Assembly: GCA_964546125.1 (NCBI GenBank)
Contig: CAZJIS010000044.1
Coordinates: forward strand, 1 to 14,187
Length of the DNA: 14,187 nucleotides
Direction of reading: 5' to 3'
Source of the DNA: Phil1 sp964546125
Lineage (GTDB): Bacteria; Bacillota; Clostridia; Christensenellales; CAG-138
Shown here: piece by piece, positions 5,937-13,745 of the stretch
Position numbering within the stretch: the stretch's first letter is position 1
How the letters are laid out: each line of letters opens with the position of its first letter
The notes under the pieces: model-generated
Seen by the model: the letters and a program-made list of their open reading frames with translations, nothing else
Told to the model about the DNA's origin: nothing
The model's database searches: none
Made by a program: the position numbers and the translations under genes

Positions 5937-6033
5937 GTTATAAGGCGCGGGGATTTCGCCCCCGCGCCCCGCCATGGCGGCCTGTTTTTAGGGCAGGCTA
6001 TAACATAGGGGCCGATATGACATCGGCCCCTGT
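5937..6033. other. Cluster of hairpins between convergent genes
   Basis: GGCGCGGGG at 5944-5952 pairs with CCCCGCGCC at 5960-5968; read on the minus strand it is followed by TTATAACTTT and could terminate the SPFH gene. A CCGCCATGGCGG palindrome lies at 5970-5981. AGGGGCCGAT at 6007-6016 pairs perfectly with 6022-6031 across ATGAC. GTTATA at 5937-5942 and its complement at 5999-6004 bracket the first two hairpins. No gene is seen in 5879-6086. Confidence 0.5.
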
Positions 6034-6086
6034 AGCTATCATCGATTCGGTGGGTTCTTGGGGCCATTGGCCCTCAACGTTCCCCC

Positions 6087-7319
6087 TCAGCCAAGCTTGT
6101 TGCCGCAGCCGGGGCAGAAGCGCGCGCCGGCCTCGGCCTTGTTGCCGCAGTTCGGGCAGAACGCGGCGGCGGGCTGTTCGGGTTTCTTTGTGCCGCAGGT
6201 CGGGCAAAACGCCATGCCAGCGCCGTTGTCGGCGCCGCAGGTGGGGCATTTCCAGCCGCCCGCGGCGGGCTGGGCCGCAGCCTGCTGGGCTTGCTGCTGC
6301 TGTTGCTGTTGCTGCTGGTATTGCATCTGCTGCTGGTTTGAGGAAGAGAAGGCGCCCGCCACATTGCCCGCGGCGTTCATGCCAAGGCCCACGCCCATGA
6401 ATGCGGCGCCCGCGCCGGCGGTGTTGCTGCCCGCGGCTTCGACGCCGCGCGCCATCGCGCCCTGCACATAGCCTTCGCGCACAGAGGGGTCGGAGAGCAT
6501 CGCGCCCTGGTTGCGCATGTTGATGAGTTTCTGGCTTTCCTCGTCGTAGGAGAGGGAGCCAAGGCCCACCGCCTGCACCTGCATGCCGCGCAGCTGGTTC
6601 CAGCCTTCGTCAAGGGTGTCGGCCATGTATTTCGAGAGCTCGCGCGCCTTGCTCGTCACAAAGCTGATGCGGATGCCGTCCGCGCTCATCTGGTTAATGG
6701 CGCTTTGCAAAGCCTCGAGGAACTCGTTGAGGTATTGCTCGTTGATGTCGAGAATGTCCACATGCGAAGCGTTGCGGGGGATCGCCTCGGTGTAGAACTT
6801 GAGCGGATCGGTCACTTTAATCGAGTAGGTGCCGTGCGCGCGCAAAAACAGTTCCGAGTTATAGAATTGATCGAAATAGTTCACGGGGTTGCGCGTGCCG
6901 AACTTAATGCCCTTGATCTCCTGCAAATTAATGAAAAATACCTTTTGCGAGGAGGAGGGCGTGCCGCCGTACTTCACCCTTTGGAACGTTTCCTTGAGGG
7001 AAGCGCCGAATTGGCCGTTAAAGAGAGAGGGCATAGAGGAATTGTCCACCTTAAAATAGCCGGGTTCGGCCGTATAGTCCACGACTTTGCCGCCGTCGAC
7101 CAGCATCATAAACTGGTTGTCATACACATGGATGATCGAGCCGTTGGAAACCGTGTCCGCCGTGCCCTTCACGTTCTGGTCGCGCCGGTCGCCCTGGCGC
7201 ACCTTCACGCCGCTTGCAAAGACGGTGTTCTGGCCCATATCCCCGCACTCGATTACCTCGAGCCAGGTATCGGCAAGGCCGCCGCCGATGGCGCCGAGGA
7301 CCGCTTTGATAATGCCCAT
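6087..7319 (-). CDS. SPFH-domain protein with polyGln linker and two zinc ribbons (YdjI-like)
   Basis: The 410-aa protein resembles the YdjI/virion-core-like branch of the SPFH (band 7) family. The N-terminus MGIIKAVLGAIGGGLADTW leads into the SPFH-like body (about 20-260), with blocks such as HVYDNQFMMLVDGGKVVDYT, KVFFINLQEIKGIKFGTRNP and RAHGTYSIKVTDPLKFY. A helical stretch follows (about 195-290). Then comes a Gly/Ala-rich segment (about 293-323), a glutamine tract (about 329-350) and two CxxC-x10-CxxC zinc ribbons with Cys358/361/372/375 and Cys388/391/402/405. Members of this family are cytoplasmic and linked to membrane-stress responses, where they form scaffolds at the membrane. AAAGGAGG lies 8 nt before the ATG and a consensus promoter lies 47 bp upstream of it, so it is probably transcribed on its own. 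The function in this organism is inferred from the family. Confidence 0.88.
   Translation of the reverse strand: MGIIKAVLGAIGGGLADTWLEVIECGDMGQNTVFASGVKVRQGDRRDQNVKGTADTVSNGSIIHVYDNQFMMLVDGGKVVDYTAEPGYFKVDNSSMPSLFNGQFGASLKETFQRVKYGGTPSSSQKVFFINLQEIKGIKFGTRNPVNYFDQFYNSELFLRAHGTYSIKVTDPLKFYTEAIPRNASHVDILDINEQYLNEFLEALQSAINQMSADGIRISFVTSKARELSKYMADTLDEGWNQLRGMQVQAVGLGSLSYDEESQKLINMRNQGAMLSDPSVREGYVQGAMARGVEAAGSNTAGAGAAFMGVGLGMNAAGNVAGAFSSSNQQQMQYQQQQQQQQQAQQAAAQPAAGGWKCPTCGADNGAGMAFCPTCGTKKPEQPAAAFCPNCGNKAEAGARFCPGCGNKLG
6270..6335 (-). repeat. CAG/CAA-type low-complexity tract encoding polyglutamine
   Basis: Near-repetitive CAG and CAA codons encode residues about 329-350 of the SPFH protein (mostly Gln with some Ala, Met, Tyr). 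The tract sits exactly between the SPFH body and the zinc ribbons and may vary in length through slippage. Confidence 0.8.
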
Positions 7320-7365
7320 AAAATTGCCTCCTTTAACAATGGATGCTTGCGTTCGATTTTCCTAT

Positions 7366-7394
7366 ATTATCTATTTACCGGCGTTTTTTGTCAA
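7366..7394 (-). promoter_or_regulatory. Consensus promoter of the SPFH gene
   Basis: A perfect TTGACA (7389-7394) and GATAAT (7366-7371) are 17 bp apart. The -35 box includes the TGA stop codon of the ABC ATPase gene. Confidence 0.8.
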
Positions 7395-8092
7395 GGCGCG
7401 CAATTCGCGCCGGGCGCGGCGATGGAAACCACATGCCCGTCGTGCAGCGTGATGATGCTGTCGGCGAGCGAAGCGATCTGCATGTCGTGCGTGATGAGAA
7501 GGACCGTTTGATTGTAGCGCCTGGCAAGGTTTTTAAGGAGCGCAAGCACCTCGTCGCCCGTTTTGGGGTCGAGGTTGCCGGTCGGCTCATCCGCAAGCAG
7601 AATCGCGGGGCGGCTCACGAGGGCGCGCGCGATCGCGACGCGCTGCTGCTCGCCGCCGGAGAGCTCATCGGGGAACTTTTTAAGCTTGTCGGCAATGCCC
7701 AAAGCTTCGACGATTTCGGTGAAAAGCTGAGGGTCGGGCGCGCGGCCGTCAAGGTGCAGCGGCATTAAGATGTTCTCGTGCACGGTGTGTTCGCCCAAAA
7801 GGTTGTACGATTGGAACACGAAGCCGATGCGCTTGCGGCGCAGCATCGCAAGCTCGCCGTCGCGCAGGTCGAATATGCTCTTTCCCTCGAGGTAGATCTT
7901 GCCGCTCGAGGGCCGGTCAAGCCCGCCCAGCAGGTTGAGCAGCGTCGATTTTCCCGAGCCGCTGCGCCCTACCACCGCGTAAAAGCGGCCCTCTTCGATG
8001 CTGAGGTCGGTGGGCTTGAGCGCCTCCGTCTCAAGCTGGGTCCCTTTGGCGTACGTTTTGGCAATCTGTTCGGCCTTGAGTATGGTGCTCAT
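7391..8092 (-). CDS. ABC transporter ATP-binding protein (MacB/LolD-type)
   Basis: The 233-aa ATPase has all the motifs: Walker A GRSGSGKST (42-50), Q-loop Gln94, signature LSGGEQQ (144-150), Walker B ILLADEPTGN (164-173) and the switch His202. The DEPTGNLD wording is typical of ATPases paired with FtsX/MacB permeases, which drive mechanotransmission or export rather than classic import. The start MSTILKAEQI at 8092 is chosen because TAGGAGGG lies immediately upstream and it follows the permease stop by only 8 bp; the frame extends further upstream but only inside the permease gene. It is co-transcribed with the permease and should energise it at the inner face of the membrane. The substrate is unknown. 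Confidence 0.95.
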   Translation of the reverse strand: MSTILKAEQIAKTYAKGTQLETEALKPTDLSIEEGRFYAVVGRSGSGKSTLLNLLGGLDRPSSGKIYLEGKSIFDLRDGELAMLRRKRIGFVFQSYNLLGEHTVHENILMPLHLDGRAPDPQLFTEIVEALGIADKLKKFPDELSGGEQQRVAIARALVSRPAILLADEPTGNLDPKTGDEVLALLKNLARRYNQTVLLITHDMQIASLADSIITLHDGHVVSIAAPGANCAP

Positions 8093-8100
8093 ATGCCCTC

Positions 8101-11100
8101 CTAGCTCCTGATGTTTTCGATCGGGGAGTACTTGAGTATCTTGCGCGTGGGGCGCGTGTAAAGCGTGGTGAGTATGATGAGGAACAGCGCGCTCACGCCA
8201 AGGTGCGCCTGCCACGGGTAGAGCCAAAGGCTGTCGAGCGCCGCGTGCATGAGGTCTGCGGGGCTAAGCCCGAGGCCGCTGTTTTTCACAAGGGCGAATA
8301 TCGCGACCGTCAGCGCGAGGCAGCCGTTTGCCACAAAAAACGCGATGATGCCCGCGCGCAATGCGCCGCGGCGCTGGCTTCCAAGGAACTGGCGGCCGGT
8401 CACGCCCATCGATTGCAGCACGCCCGTGCGCGCGCGTTCCTGCTCGGCGGTCGATTCGAGGGTGCTGCTCAATATGGTCAGCGCGATCATCGCCGCCGTG
8501 ATGCCAAGAAGCGCCATAATAAACGCGTTGTTGAACGCTTCGTTGTACATCGCCTCGTTGGTTTCGCGGTAATTGTTGAGCTTGAGCCCGTATTCGCGCG
8601 CGAAGGACAAAAGCGGCAGGTCGGTGTTCTCGCGCGTGGCCTCCCCGGTGCCGTAAATGTAGAAATAGGTCTTGCCGCGCGAGTCGGGGAAGAAGACCTT
8701 CGCCATCGCCTCGAGCCGGCGGGCGCCATCCGCGTCGAGCCGCAGCTCGGAATGATCGTAAAGCTCGCCCGGCACGCGCAGGCCGGAAATCACCGCATAC
8801 GGTGTGTTGGCATCGGAAAACGGCCAAATGCCCGTATCCGGGAAATAGCGCACAATCGCCGCCACCGTCACGCTTTTTTGGCGCATGTGGGTGGATTTGG
8901 TCTGGGTGACCGCATCCACGACAACCGTTTGGGCCGCGAGGTTCAGCGTGTCCCCCACGCGCACGGCATCGTCCGTTTTATAATAGGCCGCCTTGCCCTT
9001 GCTAAAGGAAAGATCCATCACGTTGGTTTTGCGGAGCAGCGTGCTTGCAAGCTCGAGGCCCGGCACATCGCGCAAGGACGCGGCGTCTGTGAATTGCGCG
9101 TCATCCGGTGTCGCGCTGCCGTTTTTATACATCGGCACGAGCAGAATCACCTCTTCACCCGCGTCGAAGCGCTCGGGGTCCACGCTCCCCTCGGTGAGGG
9201 CTTCGTTGAAGTGCGCAAAGAGTGTGTCGCTTGAACGCAGGCCGTAGATGTTGGTCACATACCAAGGCGCGGGGGCTTCGTTCTCCGCGGATGTTGCGGC
9301 GCCCTCCGGGCCCGCGAGCATTTCTTCCACGCGCTCGGCGAACAGGCGCGCGCGCAAATCGGCGGGGGCGGCCTTATCAAGCGCGTTGAGGATCGGGCTG
9401 TTTTCCAAGCCGTCAAAGGAGAGGTAAACGTTCTCGGCCGCCTTAAGCGGTTCGATGCGCGCAAGCTCCCCGCGGCCGGCCATATCCTCGAGCACCTCGT
9501 CGAGGAAGCGTATGTTCATGCCAAAGCCCGCATCTATGCGGTAGTCGGGCTTGCGGTTTTTCATCACGGCCGTGTTGAAGTGCTCAAACGCGTTGAAGCA
9601 GAGGAAAATGCAAATGAGGGCGATGGCGATCGTGAATGCCGCAAGCGCGAAATTGCCGCGCGTGCGCCCGGGGTTTGCCTTGATGTGGCGGCGCTGAATC
9701 GCCGCGAAGCTCTGCACGGCGGTCTGCTTGGTTTGCACGCGCCGCACGGCCTTGGTTTTCTTCTGCCCGGAAACCGCGCCCACAAGCGGCGTTTTCACCG
9801 CGCGAAGCACCGGGAAGAGCGCGCCGGCGATCAGCGCCAGCACGCCGCAGCCAAGGCCGAGCAGCAACGGCTGCCAGTCGATGAAAAACACCAGCGCGCC
9901 CTGCGCGCCCTGCGCGGGCAAAAGGCGCACCGAGGCATAGGCCACGCCCATGCCAAGCGCGAACCCGAGGGGCAGCGCCATAAAAAGAAGATAGGCAACT
10001 TCAATCGCGAACATGCTCAACACCTGGCGGTTGGTCGCGCCGATGGATTTGAGCAGCGCGAGCCTCCTTGTGCGCCGCTTCATCTGCGTGAGGTAAATCT
10101 GGAACACGGCGCAGGCCGTCGTCACGATGATGATGCCGGTAACGATCAGCACCAGCGTGCGCTCCCTGCTCACCGCGGGCGGGTAGGAGTAGGTGTTCAC
10201 CCGGAGAGTCGAGGTTCCCTGATCGTCCAGCCGGTCGGGCGCCGCCAGGCTCTCGGATATGGGCGGCGGCTCGAGCCCCGCCACATAAATGCTGCCGGAG
10301 AGCAGCTCTTCGACGCTGAATGAATAGCCGACGTCGCGGTAGGTGAAGCTGACGCCGCTTTCGTCCGCGCTTGCGTAGCCGCTAAACGGGATGTAGACCG
10401 GCTCCTTGGTGTCCGCGTCCAGCCCATAAAGGTAGCCGCTGACTTCCCGGAAGGAGATGCCCATGCCCGATTCCAAATAGCCAATGATTTGATAGGCCGC
10501 CTTTTGCTTGTCCGCAAGCTCCATAAAAGCCGGATAGCAGGCGGCATAAAGCTCCCGCGCATCGAGCGCGTGCGAGGCGGCGAGCACGATGTGCGCCGGG
10601 GCGTAGGCCGGCGTGCGCTCGTAGCGCGCGCGGACGGCCTCGTAAGCTTGGGCAAACTCCAAAGCGCCGCTTTGCGAAATAAAGGCGTTGGGCAGGCTGT
10701 AAACGGAGCTGTCCCACCGGTCGCTGTAGGATTCGACGATGCCGGTGATCACGTATTTCATTTGGAACATGGTGGATATAGGCCGGGCTTGCGGGTTGTA
10801 AGCATAGCCCTGCTGCTGCACGCACACGAGCATGTTGATATCGCCCAGGGAGAGCAGGTCGTTGACCTGACGGGTGTGGAGCGTGTTGTTCCACTTGCGG
10901 TATTGTTCGTTATAATAGCCGATGATGTAGTCATATGCGCGCTTATCCTCGCGCTCATAGAACATCCAGTGGGCGAGGATGTCGTTATAGGTATCGGGGT
11001 AGAGTTCCAGCAGGGTATGCGCGTCCCGAATGATATCCTCTGTCTGGCTCCACACGCCATTGAGGCCGATCCGGTTGAACTCGGCGCCCTCCTCGGCAAA

Positions 11101-11724
11101 CCATTGGGTGAATTCTTCGTCGTACCGCGCCCGTTCCTCAGCCGGGAGGTCCGCTAAAAACTCCAAAACCGGTTCGATCCCGTATTGCTGCCAGCGCAGT
11201 TGGTATTCTTTCATCTCCTCCTCGCGCGCGCGCTTTTGGGCTTCGACCTCCTCTGCGGTGGGTTTATAATCAAAGAAATATTTGTGGGAAACCTGAATGC
11301 TGTCCCCCACGCCAAGCGGGGTTTTGAGCTTTGCAAGCTGGCTCGCTTCAATCACGATCTCGTTTTTTGCGCTCGGCAGGCGGCCCTCGATGAGGCGCAG
11401 CGAGCCAAGCATAGCAAACGCGTCGTCGATCGAGCCGATCACGCCGCAGTTTTCCGCCGTGAACAAAAGCTCGGAAGCCGCGAACGCATCGACCCCTTTG
11501 GTGTTCTCAATGGCCTGTTTGCGCGCCGTGTCCGCCTCGGCGGCCATGAGCTGCCAGCGCCCGTACAGGGCAAATTGCTGCTCCTGCTTGGTGCGGTCGA
11601 TGGAGGCGAGCAAAACAGAAGCCGCCGTGATGAACGCGAAAGCCAGCGCAACGACCGCCAGCAAAAGGCGCGTGTCGCGCTTACGGCCCTTCATTCCCTG
11701 CCGGGCGATGTTCCAAAGTTTCAT
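8101..11724 (-). CDS. FtsX-like ABC transporter permease with large extracytoplasmic domains
   Basis: The 1207-aa permease is built from two FtsX/MacB-like halves. Hydrophobic helices are seen at about 20-42, 523-547, 570-600, 618-642, 690-712, 1067-1088, 1122-1147 and 1173-1190. The FtsX signature of a basic stretch plus LLKSIGATNRQVLSMF (557-572) recurs as GVLQSMGVTGRQFL (1101-1114). Residues about 43-522 form an unusually long first external domain containing a charged coiled-coil-like stretch (about 156-215); a second external domain spans about 713-1065. This fits a mechanotransmission or lipoprotein/peptide export ABC system rather than an importer. The ribosome binding site GGAGGG lies 8 nt before the ATG. 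The ATPase gene follows immediately. No sensor kinase or response regulator sits beside it here, so I cannot suggest a peptide-resistance role. Confidence 0.92.
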   Translation of the reverse strand: MKLWNIARQGMKGRKRDTRLLLAVVALAFAFITAASVLLASIDRTKQEQQFALYGRWQLMAAEADTARKQAIENTKGVDAFAASELLFTAENCGVIGSIDDAFAMLGSLRLIEGRLPSAKNEIVIEASQLAKLKTPLGVGDSIQVSHKYFFDYKPTAEEVEAQKRAREEEMKEYQLRWQQYGIEPVLEFLADLPAEERARYDEEFTQWFAEEGAEFNRIGLNGVWSQTEDIIRDAHTLLELYPDTYNDILAHWMFYEREDKRAYDYIIGYYNEQYRKWNNTLHTRQVNDLLSLGDINMLVCVQQQGYAYNPQARPISTMFQMKYVITGIVESYSDRWDSSVYSLPNAFISQSGALEFAQAYEAVRARYERTPAYAPAHIVLAASHALDARELYAACYPAFMELADKQKAAYQIIGYLESGMGISFREVSGYLYGLDADTKEPVYIPFSGYASADESGVSFTYRDVGYSFSVEELLSGSIYVAGLEPPPISESLAAPDRLDDQGTSTLRVNTYSYPPAVSRERTLVLIVTGIIIVTTACAVFQIYLTQMKRRTRRLALLKSIGATNRQVLSMFAIEVAYLLFMALPLGFALGMGVAYASVRLLPAQGAQGALVFFIDWQPLLLGLGCGVLALIAGALFPVLRAVKTPLVGAVSGQKKTKAVRRVQTKQTAVQSFAAIQRRHIKANPGRTRGNFALAAFTIAIALICIFLCFNAFEHFNTAVMKNRKPDYRIDAGFGMNIRFLDEVLEDMAGRGELARIEPLKAAENVYLSFDGLENSPILNALDKAAPADLRARLFAERVEEMLAGPEGAATSAENEAPAPWYVTNIYGLRSSDTLFAHFNEALTEGSVDPERFDAGEEVILLVPMYKNGSATPDDAQFTDAASLRDVPGLELASTLLRKTNVMDLSFSKGKAAYYKTDDAVRVGDTLNLAAQTVVVDAVTQTKSTHMRQKSVTVAAIVRYFPDTGIWPFSDANTPYAVISGLRVPGELYDHSELRLDADGARRLEAMAKVFFPDSRGKTYFYIYGTGEATRENTDLPLLSFAREYGLKLNNYRETNEAMYNEAFNNAFIMALLGITAAMIALTILSSTLESTAEQERARTGVLQSMGVTGRQFLGSQRRGALRAGIIAFFVANGCLALTVAIFALVKNSGLGLSPADLMHAALDSLWLYPWQAHLGVSALFLIILTTLYTRPTRKILKYSPIENIRS

Positions 11725-11779
11725 ATTCGCGGCCCTCCGTGTTGGATCATCACTATGTATTTATTAATATTCACCGCTT

Positions 11780-11808
11780 AGTATACATAAGTTTAACCGC
11801 AAAATCCA
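11780..11808 (-). promoter_or_regulatory. Weak candidate promoter of the ABC transporter operon
   Basis: A TATACT -10 box (11780-11785) is preceded 17 bp upstream by a poor -35 (TGGATT). It lies between the rplL terminator and the permease start. The -10 fits well, but the -35 does not, so an activator or alternative signal may be involved. Confidence 0.35.
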
Positions 11809-11812
11809 TAGG

Positions 11813-11844
11813 AAAAGGCGCCGCCCCCGGGGGAACGGCGCCTT
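11813..11844 (-). terminator. Terminator after rplL
   Basis: On the minus strand AAGGCGCCG pairs with CGGCGCCTT around an inner C5/G5 stem, and the stem runs into TTTT. It separates the ribosomal protein genes from the ABC transporter genes. Confidence 0.8.
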
Positions 11845-11863
11845 GTGATAAGCTGCGGTAAAC

Positions 11864-12235
11864 TTATTTGATCTCGACGGTGGCGCCGACTTCCTTGAAC
11901 ATGGCGGCGACCTTCTCGCACTCTTCCTTGGAAACGCCTTCCTTGAGGGGCCGGGGCGCGTTGTCGACGAGCTCCTTGGCTTCCTTGAGGCCGAGCTGGG
12001 TCAGCTCGCGCACAGCCTTGATGACCTTGATCTTGTCCGGGCCGACTTCCTTGAGAATCGCGTCGAACTCGGTCTTCTCCTCCACCTCGACGGCGGGGCC
12101 GGCGGCGGGGCCAGCAGCGGCAACGGCGGCCGCGGCGGCGGATACGCCGAATTCCTCTTCGAGGGCTTTCACGAGCTCGGCGAGCTCAAGAACGGTCATA
12201 GCCTTGATATCGGCAATCAGTTGTTCCTTATTCAC
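11864..12235 (-). CDS. rplL: 50S ribosomal protein L7/L12
   Basis: The 123-aa protein has the N-terminal dimerisation helix (MNKEQLIADIKAMTVLELAE), the Ala/Gly/Pro-rich hinge (about 33-50) and the globular C-terminal domain with GPDKIKVIKAVRELTQLGLK and EAKELVDNAP, which recruits translation factors. It forms multimers on L10 in the ribosomal stalk. The start codon is GTG at 12235, with AGGAGG 8 nt upstream. It follows rplJ by 41 bp in the same operon and under the same L10 leader control. Confidence 0.98.
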   Translation of the reverse strand: MNKEQLIADIKAMTVLELAELVKALEEEFGVSAAAAAVAAAGPAAGPAVEVEEKTEFDAILKEVGPDKIKVIKAVRELTQLGLKEAKELVDNAPRPLKEGVSKEECEKVAAMFKEVGATVEIK

Positions 12236-12276
12236 AATTATATCCTCCTATGTCGTATTTTTAGTTTGGGCCGCTG

Positions 12277-12798
12277 TTATTCGGCGGCGGCTTCTTCGGT
12301 GCCGCCCTTTGCCTTGGCGATCTGGTCGAGCACGATCGCGAGGCCGGAAATCGGGCTCATCATGCTGCCGAGCAGTCTGGCGATGAGCTGTTCGCGCGAG
12401 GGGAGATCGGCGAGCATTTCCATCGCCGCGGCATCGGATACCGTGCCGTTGATCAGGCCGCCCTTCATCGCGCATTTCTTGAACTTCTTGACGGCGTCCT
12501 TGAGGATGCGCGCCGGGGCCACGGGGTCGTCATAGCCAAACGCGAATGCCGAGGGGCCTTTGAGATATTCGGCGATCGAAGCGTCGATGCCCGCAACTTG
12601 CGCTGCGCGCTCCACGAGGCCGTTTTTGAGCACGACGTACTCGATGTTGGCGCTGCGCATGTCGCGGCGCAGGTTGGTCGCCTCCAGAACCGTAAGGCCG
12701 CGGTAGTCGAACACGACCACGGATTGGGCCTTTTCGATCTTTTGGCGGATCTCTTCCACCTGTTGGGCTTTCATCTCGATGTTCTTGATGTTTGCCAT
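12277..12798 (-). CDS. rplJ: 50S ribosomal protein L10
   Basis: The 173-aa stalk-base protein binds 23S rRNA and carries the L7/L12 dimers. Typical blocks are VVVFDYRGLTVLEATNLRRD, YVVLKNGLVERA, KGPSAFAFGYDDPVAPAR and LPSREQLIARLLGSM, with an acidic/Ala tail. The start ATG has AAGGAGGTG 5 nt upstream. An L10 leader with an attenuator precedes the gene, so L10 (with L12) most likely represses its own expression. Confidence 0.98.
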   Translation of the reverse strand: MANIKNIEMKAQQVEEIRQKIEKAQSVVVFDYRGLTVLEATNLRRDMRSANIEYVVLKNGLVERAAQVAGIDASIAEYLKGPSAFAFGYDDPVAPARILKDAVKKFKKCAMKGGLINGTVSDAAAMEMLADLPSREQLIARLLGSMMSPISGLAIVLDQIAKAKGGTEEAAAE

Positions 12799-12819
12799 TG
12801 TTTCACCTCCTTACAAATC

Positions 12820-12846
12820 AAAAATCCTTTGCGCAGGACAAAGGAT
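12820..12846 (-). terminator. Attenuator hairpin upstream of rplJ
   Basis: ATCCTTTG pairs with CAAAGGAT across a 7-nt loop and is followed by TTTT, ending 22 nt before the rplJ start codon. It is the intrinsic terminator used by L10-leader attenuation in Firmicutes. Confidence 0.75.
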
Positions 12847-12951
12847 GAAAGGACGCGTTGTAATTCTGTTCGCATCTTGCATCACCTCGGCGGGATATTA
12901 AGCCGCAAAGCGGCACCTGCTGTCTTTGGCTGCGCGTTATTCGGTTTTCCA
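12820..12951 (-). promoter_or_regulatory. Ribosomal protein L10 leader
   Basis: The untranslated leader of rplJ contains the conserved L10-binding core on the minus strand: CCAAAGACAGCAGGTGCC, a GCCGC-TTT-GCGGC hairpin, TTAATATCCCGCCGAGGTGATG split over the junction (about 12880-12929). It is followed by the attenuator. L10 or the L10-L12 complex binds here and stops transcription of rplJ-rplL when in excess. Confidence 0.9.
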
Positions 12952-12957
12952 CGGGGC

Positions 12958-12986
12958 AGTGTATCACACCGCCCCGTGTTTGTCAA
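12958..12986 (-). promoter_or_regulatory. Promoter of rplJ-rplL
   Basis: A perfect TTGACA (12981-12986) and TACACT (12958-12963) are 17 bp apart, with a predicted start near 12951, at the beginning of the L10 leader. The spacer and -10 lie inside a 13-bp inverted repeat (12950-12962 with 12966-12978). Confidence 0.75.
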
Positions 12987-12992
12987 CAAAAC

Positions 12993-13682
12993 TCAGAATT
13001 TCAGGCTGTTGAACTTGATGCCCGGGCCCATCGTGGTGGAGATCACGAGGCTCTTGATGTAAGTTCCCTTCGCCGCGGCGGGCTTTGCCTTGATAACAGC
13101 GTCCATGAGTGCCGCGAGGTTCTCGGAGAGCTTCTCGCCGCCGAAGGATACCTTGCCCACGGGAACGTGCACGATCGAGGTCTTGTCCACGCGGTATTCG
13201 ACCTTACCGGCTTTGATGTCGGCGATCGCCTTGGCGATGTCCATCGTAACCGTGCCGCTCTTGGGGTTGGGCATGAGGCCCTTGGGGCCGAGCACGCGGG
13301 CGATCTTGCCGATCGTACCCATCATGTCCGGGGTCGCGACGCATACGTCGAAGCCGAACCAGTTCTCGGTCTGGATCTTTTTAATCATGTCGTCGTCGCC
13401 TACGAAATCGGCGCCCGCATCCTGCGCTTCCTTGGCCTTTTCGCCCTTGGCGAACACCAGCACGCGCACGGTTTTGCCCGTGCCGTGGGGCAGCACCACC
13501 GTGCCGCGGACCTGCTGGTCGGCGTGGCGCGGGTCAACGCCCAGGCGGATGCTCGCCTCGACGGTCTCGTCAAACTTGGCTTTCGAGGTGGAGATCACAA
13601 GATCCATACCCTCGCGCGGGTCATAGAGCTTCTGCGAATCGACAAGCTTCACGCTCTCGAGGTATTTTTTGCCATGCTTCAT
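12993..13682 (-). CDS. rplA: 50S ribosomal protein L1
   Basis: The 229-aa protein of the L1 stalk binds 23S rRNA near the E site and helps release deacylated tRNA. The family signature IGKIARVLGPKGLMPNPKSG lies at 124-143, and RLGVDPRHADQQVRGTVVLP is at 46-65. The C-terminal ISTTMGPGIKF is also typical. Length is standard. It follows rplK by 63 bp. The start ATG has AGGAAGGA upstream. Confidence 0.98.
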   Translation of the reverse strand: MKHGKKYLESVKLVDSQKLYDPREGMDLVISTSKAKFDETVEASIRLGVDPRHADQQVRGTVVLPHGTGKTVRVLVFAKGEKAKEAQDAGADFVGDDDMIKKIQTENWFGFDVCVATPDMMGTIGKIARVLGPKGLMPNPKSGTVTMDIAKAIADIKAGKVEYRVDKTSIVHVPVGKVSFGGEKLSENLAALMDAVIKAKPAAAKGTYIKSLVISTTMGPGIKFNSLKF

Positions 13683-13745
13683 AATTTTTTCCTTCCTGTG
13701 GTATTAGCGGCTTTTGCCTCCCACACAAACCCGGGTTCGCACCCG

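Noticed and set aside
6270..6335. CRISPR array or tandem repeat locus
   Set aside because: The repetitive bases are in-frame Gln codons within one gene, with no spacers.
7395..7411. GGCGCG/CGCGCC hairpin as terminator of the ABC operon
   Set aside because: It lies inside the last codons of the ATPase gene and is not followed by a T-run on the minus strand.
8203..9234. 343-codon plus-strand open frame opposite the permease gene
   Set aside because: It is antisense to a clear FtsX-type permease, with low-complexity composition and no ribosome binding site.
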